From Streptomyces fuscichromogenes (GTDB lineage Bacteria > Actinomycetota > Actinomycetes > Streptomycetales > Streptomycetaceae), in assembly GCF_014645815.1 (NCBI RefSeq), contig NZ_BMML01000038.1, forward strand, positions 1 through 64,000: a stretch of 64,000 nucleotides of DNA. Direction: 5' to 3'. The notes beneath the pieces are model-generated. The model saw only the letters and a list, made by a program, of their open reading frames with translations. It made no database searches and was not told the DNA's origin. The translations under genes and the position numbers were made by a program. This document shows, in pieces, positions 1 to 8,697 of this stretch (position 1 is the stretch's first letter; the number at the start of each line of letters is the position of its first letter).

Positions 1-215
1 ACGACCTCGTCCTCTGCGTGCACAACTTCTCCCGCTTCGCCCAGCCCACCGAGCTGGACCTGCGGGTCTACGACGGCCGGCACCCGGTCGAGCTGATCGG
101 CGGGGTGCGGTTCCCCGCCGTCGGCGAACTGCCGTACCTGCTCACCCTCGCCGGGCACGGCTTCTACTGGTTCCGGCTCTCCCGGGCCGCCTCCCCCATC
201 GGCCGTCGGCGCTGA
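1..215 (+). CDS. treS: Trehalose synthase / maltose alpha-glucosyltransferase, C-terminal end (partial)
   Basis: Only the last 70 or so residues are present; the reading frame is open from base 3 and the gene starts before the window. The fragment (CVHNFSRFAQPTELDL near its start, ending in HGFYWFRLS before a short basic tail) matches the C-terminal beta domain of TreS, which interconverts trehalose and maltose in the cytoplasm. The maltokinase gene follows 31 nt later and glgB after that, the usual actinobacterial order treS-pep2-glgB. The call rests on this short tail plus the context. Confidence 0.8.
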   Translation, partial: DLVLCVHNFSRFAQPTELDLRVYDGRHPVELIGGVRFPAVGELPYLLTLAGHGFYWFRLSRAASPIGRRR

Positions 216-246
216 GCGTGCGGAGCCGAGGAAAGGACGCGTCCAC

Positions 247-1602
247 ATGACGAAGACCGTTGACCTGCCCCGGGGCACGACGGCCGGCCTGGACCGGCCG
301 CTGGTCTCGCTGGGCGGGCTGCTGCGCGACTGGCTGCCCCGGCAGCGCTGGTTCGCGGGCAAGGACCGGCCTGTCACGGAGCTCTCCGTGCTGTCCGTGA
401 CCGAACTCTTCCCCGGCTGCCTGCACCTGCTGGTGCACGCCGACCACTCCCCGCACGGTGGGACCACCCCGTCCGGAGACTGCTACCAGCTCCTGCTCGG
501 CGTCCGCGAACACCGCGCCCCCAGCCTGGAACGGGCCTACATAGGCCGGGCCGAGAAGGGCCCGCTGGCCGGACTCGCCGTCTACGACGCCCTGCACGAC
601 CCGCACGCCGCCGAACTGCTCCTGGAACGGCTGCGGATACCGGGCACGGCCGGCCCGCTGCGCTTCGAGACCGCCCCGGACGCCCGGATACCCGGCGGAC
701 TCGCGCCGCGGCTGCTGGACGCCGAGCAGTCCAACTCCTCGCTGGTGTACGGCGACTCCTACATCCTCAAGGTGTTCCGGCGGATCCAGCCCGGCGTCAA
801 CCCGGACCTGGAGGTGCCCGGCGCACTGGCCGCCCAGGGCTGCGCGCGGGTGCCGGCACCGGTGGCCTGGTTCCGCACCACCGAGCCGAGCCAGGCCACG
901 CTCGGGGTGTTGCAGCCCTTCCTGCCGGGCGCGGCCGACGGCTGGACCCTCGCCCTGCGCGCGCTCGCCGCCGGGGACGACTTCACCACCGAGGCGCACG
1001 AACTGGGGCGGGCCACCGCGGACGTGCATCTCGCGCTCGGCTCCGCGTTCCCGCCCGCCGTCCACGACGACCACGGCCGCACCGCGGAGGCGATGTCGGT
1101 ACGGCTGGACGCGGCCGCCCACGCGGTGCCGGCACTGCGGCCGTTCGTACCGGGGCTGCGCGGCGCCTTCGACGCGCTCGCCGGCTGTGACACCGGACCG
1201 CTCGCCCAGCGGATCCACGGCGATCTCCATCTCGGGCAGGTGTTGCGCGCGGACCACGAATGGTTCGTCATCGACTTCGAGGGCGAGCCGTCGAGACCGC
1301 TCGCCGAACGGCGCAGCGCCCAGTCACCGGTGCGGGACGTCGCCGGGATGCTGCGCTCCTTCGACTACGCGGCCCGGCAGCGCCGCCCCTGGCGCCCCGA
1401 GTGGGCCCGCCGCTGCCGGGAGGCCTACTGCGCGGGTTACGCTGCCCGGGCCGGCTGGGACCCGCGCAAGAAGCACGCACTGCTGCGCGCCCACGAGACG
1501 GACCGCGCGGTGTACGAGGTGGTGTACGAAGCCAGGCACCGGCCGGCCTGGCTTCCGGTTCCGATGGCCGCGATCGAGCGGCTCGCCCGCTGGAGAGGCT
1601 GA
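247..1602 (+). CDS. pep2: Maltokinase
   Basis: A 451-residue cytoplasmic kinase that phosphorylates maltose to maltose 1-phosphate, the donor for GlgE. The N-terminal cap has the family phrase LPRQRWFAGK. The C-terminal aminoglycoside-phosphotransferase-like lobe has the catalytic-loop motif IHGDLHLGQ and the metal-binding VIDFEGEP. Length agrees with the usual 440-460 residues. The ATG is preceded by GAGGAAAGGA. It lies 31 nt after treS and 8 nt before glgB, so the three are probably one transcript. Some family members are fused to TreS; here the two are separate. Confidence 0.92.
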   Translation: MTKTVDLPRGTTAGLDRPLVSLGGLLRDWLPRQRWFAGKDRPVTELSVLSVTELFPGCLHLLVHADHSPHGGTTPSGDCYQLLLGVREHRAPSLERAYIGRAEKGPLAGLAVYDALHDPHAAELLLERLRIPGTAGPLRFETAPDARIPGGLAPRLLDAEQSNSSLVYGDSYILKVFRRIQPGVNPDLEVPGALAAQGCARVPAPVAWFRTTEPSQATLGVLQPFLPGAADGWTLALRALAAGDDFTTEAHELGRATADVHLALGSAFPPAVHDDHGRTAEAMSVRLDAAAHAVPALRPFVPGLRGAFDALAGCDTGPLAQRIHGDLHLGQVLRADHEWFVIDFEGEPSRPLAERRSAQSPVRDVAGMLRSFDYAARQRRPWRPEWARRCREAYCAGYAARAGWDPRKKHALLRAHETDRAVYEVVYEARHRPAWLPVPMAAIERLARWRG

Positions 1603-1610
1603 CCCACGTC

Positions 1611-3815
1611 ATGGCACTGCGCGACTCCTCACTCCCCGAGCCCTCCGGTCCCTCCCGTGCCACGGCCCCGCCGCTGGACGCCGCCGACCGCGGACGGCTG
1701 CTGGCGGGCGCCCACCACGATCCGCACGCCCTGCTCGGCGCCCGCCCGGTGGACGGCGGCACCCTCTTCCGGGCGCTGCGTCCGCAGGCCCGTGCCGTCA
1801 CCGTGCTGGCCGACGGGGTGCGCAGCCCGCTGGTGTCCGAGGGCGACGGGCTCTTCGCGGCCGTGCTGCCGTACGCCGAGGTCCCGTCGTACACCCTGCT
1901 CGTCGCGTACGAGGACGGGGAGCACGAGGTCGACGACCCGTACCGTTTCCTGCCCGCGCTCGGCGAGTTGGACCTGCATCTGATCCGGGAGGGGCGGCAC
2001 GAGCAGCTGTGGAAGGCGCTCGGTGCCGAGCCGATGACCCATGACGGGGTGGCCGGCACCCGGTTCACGGTGTGGGCGCCGAACGCCCGGGGGGTGCGGG
2101 TGGCCGGGGACTTCACGTGCTGGGACGGCACGCAGTTCCCGATGCGTTCGCTGGGCGCCGCCGGGGTGTGGGAGCTGTTCCTGCCGGGCGTGGGCGAGGG
2201 CTCCCGGTACAAGTTCGAGATCACGTCGCGGCACGGCGGCCGGTTCCTCAAGGCGGACCCGATGGCCCGGCAGGCCGAGGTGCCGCCCGCGACCGCCTCG
2301 ATCGTGACGGTCTCGCACCACGAGTGGGACGACGCGCAGTGGATGACGCACCGGGGCGACGTCCCGGTGCACGAGGCGCCGTTCTCGGTGTACGAGGTGC
2401 ATCTGCCGTCCTGGCGCCCCGGCCTCACCTACCGTCAGCTGGCGGTGGAGCTCCCCGCGTACGTCAACGACCTGGGCTTCACGCACGTCGAGTTCATGCC
2501 GGTCGCCGAGCACCCGTTCGGCGGCTCCTGGGGCTACCAGGTCACCGGCTTCTACGCGCCCACCTCCCGGCTCGGCACCCCCGACGACTTCAGGTACCTG
2601 GTCGACGCGCTGCACCGGGCGGGCATCGGCGTGATCATGGACTGGGTGCCGGCCCACTTCCCGAAGGACGACTGGGCGCTGGCCCGCTTCGACGGGGACC
2701 CGCTGTACGAGCCCGGGGACGAGCGGCGGGCCGAGCATCCGGACTGGGGGACCTACGAGTTCGACCTCGGCCGGGTGGAGGTGCGCAACTTCCTGGTCGC
2801 CAACGCCGTGTACTGGTGCGAGGAGTTCCACGTCGACGGGCTGCGGGTGGACGCGGTCGCCTCGATGCTCTACCTCGACTACTCGCGGGACTCCGGTCAG
2901 TGGACGCCGAACGTGTTCGGCGGGCGCGAGGACCTGGACGCGGTGGCCTTCCTCCAGGAGATGAACGCGACCGTGTACCGGCGGGCGCCCGGGGTGGTGA
3001 CCATCGCCGAGGAGTCCACCGCGTGGGACGGGGTCACCCGGCCGACCGACAGCGGCGGGCTGGGCTTCGGGCTGAAGTGGAACATGGGCTGGATGCACGA
3101 CTCGCTTCAGTACATCGAGCACGAGCCGGTGCACCGCAAGTACCACCACCACGAGATGACCTTCTCGATGGTCTACGCGTACAGCGAGAACTACGTCCTG
3201 CCCATCTCCCACGACGAGGTCGTGCACGGCAAGCGCTCGCTCGTCTCGAAGATGCCCGGCGACTGGTGGCAGCAGCGCGCGAACCACCGTGCGTATCTGG
3301 CCTTCATGTGGGCCCATCCGGGCAAGCAACTGCTCTTCATGGGGCAGGAGTTCGCCCAGGGCGGCGAGTGGTCCCACGCCGACGGCCCCGACTGGTGGCT
3401 GCTCGACCCCGGGTACGGGGCCGAGGCCGATCACCGGGGTGTCCGGGATCTGGTCCGCGATCTCAACCACGGGTACCGCGGGCACCCCGCGCTGTGGCAG
3501 CGGGACACCGATCCGGCGGGTTTCCAGTGGGTCCTGGGTGACGCGGCGGAGGACAACGTCTTCGCCTTCCTGAGGTTCGATGCCGAGGCCCGGCCGCTGC
3601 TGGCGGTCTCCAACCTCTCCCCCGTGGTCCGTCCCGGCTACCGGCTGAACGTGCCCAAGGGGGCGCCCGTCTGGCAGGAGATCCTCAACACCGACAGTGC
3701 CCGGTACGGCGGCGGGGACGTCGTCAGCCGGGGGCCGCTGCTCGCCGACGACGGCGTTCTGCGGGTCACGTTGCCCCCGCTCGGCACGGTATGGCTGGAG
3801 CCCGTCGCCCCGTAG
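1611..3815 (+). CDS. glgB: 1,4-alpha-glucan branching enzyme GlgB (GH13)
   Basis: A 734-residue enzyme that introduces alpha-1,6 branches into alpha-glucan. An N-terminal GlgB domain and a CBM48 domain (FTVWAPNARGVRVAGDF) precede the GH13 barrel. The barrel shows DGLRVDAVASMLYLDYSR with the nucleophile Asp, TIAEESTAWDG with the acid/base Glu, and the stabiliser motif ISHDEVVHGKRS. I chose the ATG at 1611, 8 nt after pep2. The frame is open further upstream, but that part overlaps pep2 and reads as arginine-rich antisense-type sequence. It completes the TreS-Pep2-GlgE-GlgB route; glgE is not in view and probably lies to the left. Confidence 0.95.
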   Translation: MALRDSSLPEPSGPSRATAPPLDAADRGRLLAGAHHDPHALLGARPVDGGTLFRALRPQARAVTVLADGVRSPLVSEGDGLFAAVLPYAEVPSYTLLVAYEDGEHEVDDPYRFLPALGELDLHLIREGRHEQLWKALGAEPMTHDGVAGTRFTVWAPNARGVRVAGDFTCWDGTQFPMRSLGAAGVWELFLPGVGEGSRYKFEITSRHGGRFLKADPMARQAEVPPATASIVTVSHHEWDDAQWMTHRGDVPVHEAPFSVYEVHLPSWRPGLTYRQLAVELPAYVNDLGFTHVEFMPVAEHPFGGSWGYQVTGFYAPTSRLGTPDDFRYLVDALHRAGIGVIMDWVPAHFPKDDWALARFDGDPLYEPGDERRAEHPDWGTYEFDLGRVEVRNFLVANAVYWCEEFHVDGLRVDAVASMLYLDYSRDSGQWTPNVFGGREDLDAVAFLQEMNATVYRRAPGVVTIAEESTAWDGVTRPTDSGGLGFGLKWNMGWMHDSLQYIEHEPVHRKYHHHEMTFSMVYAYSENYVLPISHDEVVHGKRSLVSKMPGDWWQQRANHRAYLAFMWAHPGKQLLFMGQEFAQGGEWSHADGPDWWLLDPGYGAEADHRGVRDLVRDLNHGYRGHPALWQRDTDPAGFQWVLGDAAEDNVFAFLRFDAEARPLLAVSNLSPVVRPGYRLNVPKGAPVWQEILNTDSARYGGGDVVSRGPLLADDGVLRVTLPPLGTVWLEPVAP

Positions 3816-3918
3816 CCCGTCCCGGGCCCCGCCACGTGTTTCCGCGGCCGGGTCCGGGCAGTCCCGGTGAAAAGACCCCGCCGCGCCCGGTCGCGGCCCG
3901 GCCGGAGGGCGGTTCCCC

Positions 3919-5010
3919 GTGCTGCGTACCGTCGGAGTGGAGGAAGAACTCCTGCTGGTCCACCCGGACAGCGGGGAGCCCAGGCCCTGGTCGGCCGCCG
4001 TCCTCGACCGGGCCGCCCAGGACGATCCCGGACAGGCCGTGTTCCAGAGAGAACTGTTCGGGCAGATGCTGGAGCTCGCGACGAGTCCGCAGCGGGACAT
4101 GGCGGAGCTCGGCGCCGAGATCGTCGGCTGCCGCAAGGAGGCGGGCCGGCTGGCGGGCGAGATCGGCTGCGCGGTCGCGGCGCTCGCCACCTACCCCCTG
4201 CCGGTCGACCCGGCGCTCACCCGGCACGAGCGGTACCACTGGATGGCCGGGCGGTTCGGCTCCGCCATGGTGGACTGGTTCGTCTGCGGCTGCCATGTGC
4301 ACGTGTCGGTCGAGTCCGACGAGGAGGGGATCGCCGTCCTCGACCGGATCCGGCCGTGGCTTCCGGTGCTGCGCGCGCTCAGCGTCAACTCGCCGTTCTG
4401 GCAGGGCCGGGACTCCGGATACGCCAGCTTCCGCAGCCGGCTGTGGGCGCGCGGCCCGTCGGCGGGGCCGACCGAGCTGTTCGGCTCGGCCGAGCGGTAC
4501 CGGCGGCGGGTGGCGGACATGGTCGCCAGCGGGGTCATCCTCGACACCGGGATGGTGTACTTCGACGCCCGGCTGTCCACCCGCTACCCGACGGTGGAGA
4601 TCCGGGTGGCCGACGTCTGTCTGCGGGCGGACACCACCGTCCTCGTCGCCACGCTGATCCGCGCCCTGGTGGAGACGGCCGCACGCGACTGGCGGGCCGG
4701 GCGGCCGCCGCCGGACCCCAGCGTGAGCCTGCTCCGGCTGGCCTCCTGGCAGGCCGCCCGCACCGGCCTGGAACAGGACCTCCTGGACCCCGTGACCATG
4801 CGGCCCCGGCCCGCCGTGGAGGTGGTGCGCGCGCTGCTGGCGCACACCGCGGAGGCGCTCGCCGACAGCGGTGACACGGTCGGCGCGGAGGAGGCCGTCG
4901 CACAGCTGCTGCACAGGGGGACCGGCGCCCGCGAGCAGCGGTCGTTCCTGGAGCGCACCGGCAGCCTGCGGGGCGTCGTGGTGGAGTGTGTGCGCCGCAC
5001 CCAGGGTTGA
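3919..5010 (+). CDS. Carboxylate-amine ligase, YbdK/GCS2 family
   Basis: A 363-residue protein of the glutamate-cysteine ligase type 2 fold, beginning LRTVGVEEELLLV, the family N-terminal motif carrying the metal-binding glutamates. Later motifs include YHWMAGRFG and CGCHVHVSVE. Family members form ATP-dependent gamma-glutamyl or similar amide bonds; the true substrate of this subfamily is usually unproven. The start is GTG at 3919, right before the conserved motif, with GGAGGG about 10 nt upstream. It stands alone, 103 nt after glgB. Confidence 0.8.
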   Translation: MLRTVGVEEELLLVHPDSGEPRPWSAAVLDRAAQDDPGQAVFQRELFGQMLELATSPQRDMAELGAEIVGCRKEAGRLAGEIGCAVAALATYPLPVDPALTRHERYHWMAGRFGSAMVDWFVCGCHVHVSVESDEEGIAVLDRIRPWLPVLRALSVNSPFWQGRDSGYASFRSRLWARGPSAGPTELFGSAERYRRRVADMVASGVILDTGMVYFDARLSTRYPTVEIRVADVCLRADTTVLVATLIRALVETAARDWRAGRPPPDPSVSLLRLASWQAARTGLEQDLLDPVTMRPRPAVEVVRALLAHTAEALADSGDTVGAEEAVAQLLHRGTGAREQRSFLERTGSLRGVVVECVRRTQG

Positions 5011-5045
5011 GCTCTTGTCATCAGGTGGAAACGAGTTGACCGTTC

Positions 5046-5077
5046 CTGACACGGGCCGCACTCCCCTGGGCTAGATT
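5046..5077 (+). promoter_or_regulatory. Possible promoter for the AMP ligase gene
   Basis: CTGACA at 5046-5051 and TAGATT at 5072-5077 resemble vegetative -35 and -10 boxes, but the 20-nt spacer is longer than ideal. They lie about 65 nt before the ATG at 5140. Weak by itself; position is the main support. Confidence 0.35.
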
Positions 5078-5139
5078 CGACCCGCGTCGACAACAGTACC
5101 GATCGGGAGGGTAACCCTCCGTACATCCAGGAGCAGTGC

Positions 5140-7044
5140 ATGCGCGACTACGCCCTCGCTCCGACGACCGCTTCGACCCTGGCCGGCGGGCTCGCCGACA
5201 GCGTCTTCGAGACGGCGGACCGGAACCCCACACTGCCGGTGCTGGCGCGTCGGCTCGACACCGCCGCCGGGGGCTGGGAGGAGGTCACCGCGGTCGAACT
5301 GCGGGACGAGGTGGTCGAGCTGGCCAAGGGCCTGATCGCGTCGGGGATCTCACCCGGACAACGGGTGGCCATGATGGCGCGGACCCGCTACGAGTGGACG
5401 GTGTTCGGCCTCGCCCTGTGGTCGGTGGGGGCGGAGGTGGTCCCGATCCACCCGACGTCCGCGCGGGACCAGGTCGAGTGGATCCTGCGGGACGCCCGCT
5501 GCGTGGCCGTGGTGGTCGAGGACGAGCAGGCGGTGATGACCGTCGGCACCGTGTGCGAGGGGCTGCCCGGTCTCAAGCACGTCTGGCAGCTGGACGCGGG
5601 GGCGCTGCCCGAGCTGGTACTGAAGGGCAGATTCGTCCCGCTGACCACGGTGGAGTCACTGCGCCGGATCGTGATGCCGGACTCCACCGCGGCCATCACC
5701 TACACCTCGGGCACCTCGGGCCGTCCGCTGGGCTGCGCGCTGAGCCACAGCGGGCTGGCGTACCCCTGCGACACCCTGCTGGCGGGCTGGGGGCACACCG
5801 CGGCCCGGCCGGGCGAACAGGCCTCCGTCCTGGCCTTTCTGCCGTTCTCCCACGTGTACGGTCTGATGATCATGGTGATGTGCCTGCGCGGCGGGATCCT
5901 CATGGGCCACGAGCCGGAGATGACCGAGGCCGCGCTGGCCTCGGCGCTCGCCACGTTCCGGCCGACCTACCTCTACGCCGTGCCGTCGGTGCTGGAGAAG
6001 CTGTACAAGACGTTCCTGCGCACCTCCCAGCAGCACGGCCGGGGCGCCCTGTTCGAGCGGGCCGCGCAGACCGCCCGGGACTTCGCCGCCGCCCTGGAGC
6101 GGCAGCGGCTGGGCATCGGTTCGGGCCCCGCCTTCGACCTGCGGCTGCAACACGCCCTGTACGAGCGGACGGTGTACCGCAAGCTGCGGGGCGCACTCGG
6201 CGGGCGGGTGCTGCGGGCCACCTCCGGCGGCTCCTCGCTCAGCCGTGAACTCACCCTGTTCTACGAGGGCATCGGCATGTACGTCCATGACGGCTACGGC
6301 CTCACCGAGTCCAGCGGCGGGATCACCATGCAGCCGCTGGGCCGGGAGAAGTCGGGCACGGTCGGCCGGGCCCTGCCGGGCACCCAGATCCAGGTGGCCG
6401 ACGACGGCGAGATCCTGGTGCGCGGGCCCTCGGTGTTCCAGGGGTACGTCGGCGACGACTACGCGACCCGGGCCGCGCTGCGCGGCGGCTGGCTGGCCAC
6501 CGGGGACATCGGGCGGCTGGACTCCGAGGGATATCTGACCATCACGGGCCGCAAGAAGGACATCATCATCACGAGCAGCGGCAAGAGCGTGGCCCCGGCC
6601 CCGCTGGAGCAGCGGCTGCGGATGCATCCACTGGTGCACCAGGCGGTGGTGGTGGGCGACGACCGGCCGTGTGTGGGTGCGCTGCTCACCCTGGACCCGG
6701 ACTTCCTCGCCCACTGGCGGGGGGCGCTCGCGGTGCCGGGCGACTCGCCCGGCCGCGAGGCGCGCGAGGAGAACGCGCTGCGCGAGGAGATCGCCCGTGC
6801 CATCGCGTCCGCCAACAGCATGGTGTCCCGCGCCGAGTCGATCAGGGTCTACCGGGTGATCCAGGAACCGTTCGCCCCGGGCAACGGAATGCTGACGCCG
6901 TCGATGAAACTGCGCCGGGACGCGATAGCACGCCACTACGCGGCCGAGATCGACGCCATGTACCAGGCCCGCACACAGGCGGTACGCAGGTCCGGCCAGC
7001 CCGAGCCGGCCGACTGGGACGACTCGGACAACGTCTTCCGCTGA
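5140..7044 (+). CDS. AMP-dependent synthetase, long-chain fatty acyl-CoA ligase-like
   Basis: A 634-residue adenylate-forming enzyme close to the FadD15 type of long-chain acyl-CoA synthetase. Visible cores include YTSGTSGRPLG (A3), DGYGLTESSGG (A5), WLATGDIGRLD (A7), GRKKDIIITSSGK (A8) and TPSMKLRR with the catalytic Lys590 (A10). The A3 phosphate-binding loop normally ends in a basic residue (TSGTTGxPKG); here Leu197, codon CTG, replaces it. Other cores look intact, so the enzyme may still work. It is monocistronic, with the RsbW-like gene 94 nt downstream. Confidence 0.88.
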   Translation: MRDYALAPTTASTLAGGLADSVFETADRNPTLPVLARRLDTAAGGWEEVTAVELRDEVVELAKGLIASGISPGQRVAMMARTRYEWTVFGLALWSVGAEVVPIHPTSARDQVEWILRDARCVAVVVEDEQAVMTVGTVCEGLPGLKHVWQLDAGALPELVLKGRFVPLTTVESLRRIVMPDSTAAITYTSGTSGRPLGCALSHSGLAYPCDTLLAGWGHTAARPGEQASVLAFLPFSHVYGLMIMVMCLRGGILMGHEPEMTEAALASALATFRPTYLYAVPSVLEKLYKTFLRTSQQHGRGALFERAAQTARDFAAALERQRLGIGSGPAFDLRLQHALYERTVYRKLRGALGGRVLRATSGGSSLSRELTLFYEGIGMYVHDGYGLTESSGGITMQPLGREKSGTVGRALPGTQIQVADDGEILVRGPSVFQGYVGDDYATRAALRGGWLATGDIGRLDSEGYLTITGRKKDIIITSSGKSVAPAPLEQRLRMHPLVHQAVVVGDDRPCVGALLTLDPDFLAHWRGALAVPGDSPGREAREENALREEIARAIASANSMVSRAESIRVYRVIQEPFAPGNGMLTPSMKLRRDAIARHYAAEIDAMYQARTQAVRRSGQPEPADWDDSDNVFR

Positions 7045-7138
7045 GCGGACCACGCGTATCCGCCGCCAGGGTGGGAACTCGCGGCACAGGGGAAGAGCAA
7101 CGCGACGACGGCCCCTTCCCGGGGCTGAAAGAGACGAG

Positions 7139-7573
7139 ATGGGGACCGGACGACGGCGGGACGAGGGACGATCCACGGAGGAGACCCACGGGTGCACGGT
7201 CTGCTTCCCGGGCCGGCTCGGCGACGTGACCGGGGCCAGGCTCGCCGCCGACGGCTACCTGGCCGGCCTCGCCCGTACCTCGCCGCCCACCGGCCACGAC
7301 TGCTGGAACGACATCCTGCTGGTCGTGACGGAACTGGCGGCCAACGTCGTCCAGTACGCGCCGGGCCCCTTCGAACTGCGGATGCGCCGTACGTACGACG
7401 GCGTCCACGTCACCATGCACGACACGAGCCGGGTCCGGCCCGAGCCGCGGCCCTTCCGTCCGCACGGGGGCGGCGGCGGTATCGGCTGGCATCTGCTGCA
7501 CACGCTGTGCGACCAGGTCAGCGTGGTCGTCACCGCGGACGGCAAGGACGTCCATGCCTTCCTGCCCTGGTGA
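7139..7573 (+). CDS. RsbW-like ATP-binding protein (HATPase_c_2)
   Basis: A 144-residue GHKL-fold protein of the kind very common in Streptomyces. Some members are anti-sigma factors or kinases of anti-anti-sigma factors. The N box is ILLVVTELAANVVQYA and the G box is GGGGGIGWHLL. There is no transmembrane segment. The first 25 residues are charged and poorly conserved, so the true start could be a little later. The stop codon lies inside the first unit of an 11-bp tandem repeat. No sigma factor is adjacent, so the partner is unknown. Confidence 0.75.
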   Translation: MGTGRRRDEGRSTEETHGCTVCFPGRLGDVTGARLAADGYLAGLARTSPPTGHDCWNDILLVVTELAANVVQYAPGPFELRMRRTYDGVHVTMHDTSRVRPEPRPFRPHGGGGGIGWHLLHTLCDQVSVVVTADGKDVHAFLPW

Positions 7574-7630
7574 GGCCCTGATGCGGCCCTGATGCGGCCC
7601 TGGTGAGGCCCCGGTGCGGGCCCGGTGCGG
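7565..7630. repeat. Six-unit 11-bp tandem repeat between convergent genes
   Basis: Six consecutive 11-bp units of the pattern CCCTGRTGMGG: two CCCTGGTGAGG, two CCCTGATGCGG, one CCCCGGTGCGG and one GCCCGGTGCGG. The array covers the stop codon of the preceding plus-strand gene (7571-7573) and ends exactly before the stop codon of the facing methyltransferase gene at 7631. Confidence 0.85.
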
Positions 7631-8440
7631 TCACCCGGGCCGGTGCGCGACCACCCCGAACATCGTCACCGACATGTGCACCGCCCCCTGCTCGGCCGCC
7701 TCGGCGAGATCGGCGTACAGGGTGTCGCGCTGTTCCTCGGTGACGGCGCCGGTGCGCACGGCGGCCTCGCCGAGCATCCGGATCAGCGGCCAGGCGACCG
7801 AGCGGTGGTCCTGGAGCAGGGCCTGTGAGCCCCGGTCGTCCACCACGAACCCGGCGGCGCTCAGCTGGCCGACCAGGCGCCGCCCGGAGTAGGGGTTGGC
7901 GCCGTTGAGGGCGGCCCCGGTCAGCGCGCGCACCACCGCCGGGTCACCGGGGTGCAGGAGGGTGGTCCCCCAGTCGGTGTCCAGTACCGCCACCCGGCCG
8001 CCGGGGCGCAGCACCCTGGCCATCTCGGCGATCGCCCGGCCGGGCTCGTGGAGGTGCTGCAGGACCCGCTCGCACCACACGACGTCCATCGAGCCGTCCG
8101 GTACGGGCAGCGCCTCCGCATCGCCGTCGAGGAAGCGGGCCCGGCTGTCGGCGGACCGTTCCTCGGCGACCGTGCGCAGACTCGGGTTGACCTCGATGCC
8201 GATGGCGACGCCGTCCGGGCCGGCGGCGGCGGCCAGGGCCCGGGTCTGCGAGCCGGTTCCGGAACCGACGTCGAGGAGTCGTTCGCCGGACCGCACCGCC
8301 AGTGCCTCCTCGGCCCAGGCGCGCAGTCGCTGTACGCCCGGGTTGGCGTCCTGGGAGTCCAGGGCGGCCACCAGCGGGCTCACGCGGTCGGGGTCGATGT
8401 GCCGCTTCTGGAAGCCCGTTCCGGGCTGGGTCTGCGCCAT
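7631..8440 (-). CDS. SAM-dependent methyltransferase (class I)
   Basis: A 269-residue Rossmann-fold methyltransferase. Motif I is LLDVGSGTGSQT, the acidic motif II is GIEVNPS, and motif IV reads MDVVWCERVLQHL followed by MARVLRPGGRVAVLDTDW, as in the UbiE/Methyltransf_11 group. The start MAQTQPGTGFQKRHIDP is at 8440; a GTG three codons upstream is also possible. The substrate cannot be told from sequence. It faces the ATPase gene across the tandem repeat and is divergent from ndh. Confidence 0.82.
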   Translation of the reverse strand: MAQTQPGTGFQKRHIDPDRVSPLVAALDSQDANPGVQRLRAWAEEALAVRSGERLLDVGSGTGSQTRALAAAAGPDGVAIGIEVNPSLRTVAEERSADSRARFLDGDAEALPVPDGSMDVVWCERVLQHLHEPGRAIAEMARVLRPGGRVAVLDTDWGTTLLHPGDPAVVRALTGAALNGANPYSGRRLVGQLSAAGFVVDDRGSQALLQDHRSVAWPLIRMLGEAAVRTGAVTEEQRDTLYADLAEAAEQGAVHMSVTMFGVVAHRPG

Positions 8441-8697
8441 GGCGGGCACTCTACTGGCGTACGTGATCGCCGCGGGACGTCCTTCGGTCGGACGGGAGTA
8501 CGACGCGTATCTGTGCGGATGCCGGTTTCTCCCGGCGATCGAGGGGCATGCTGGAGCCCACGCGTCCGGCTGCCTGCTCCGCCCGGCTGGCGGAACGGCG
8601 TCGGGCACGGTGGGATCGATGTGGTGCGAAGCAAGCGTTCCGGGGCATGCGAACGGCGTCGAGCCGGACGGCCTGGAGCAGCGGAAAGGGATACACC

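Noticed and set aside
1260..1610. Upstream extension of glgB giving an 851-residue protein
   Set aside because: The extra part overlaps the maltokinase gene in another frame and is arginine-rich. ATG 1611 gives a normal GlgB length and operon spacing.
1629..4190. Long minus-strand frame across glgB
   Set aside because: Antisense shadow; no family motif, while the plus strand has intact GH13 motifs.
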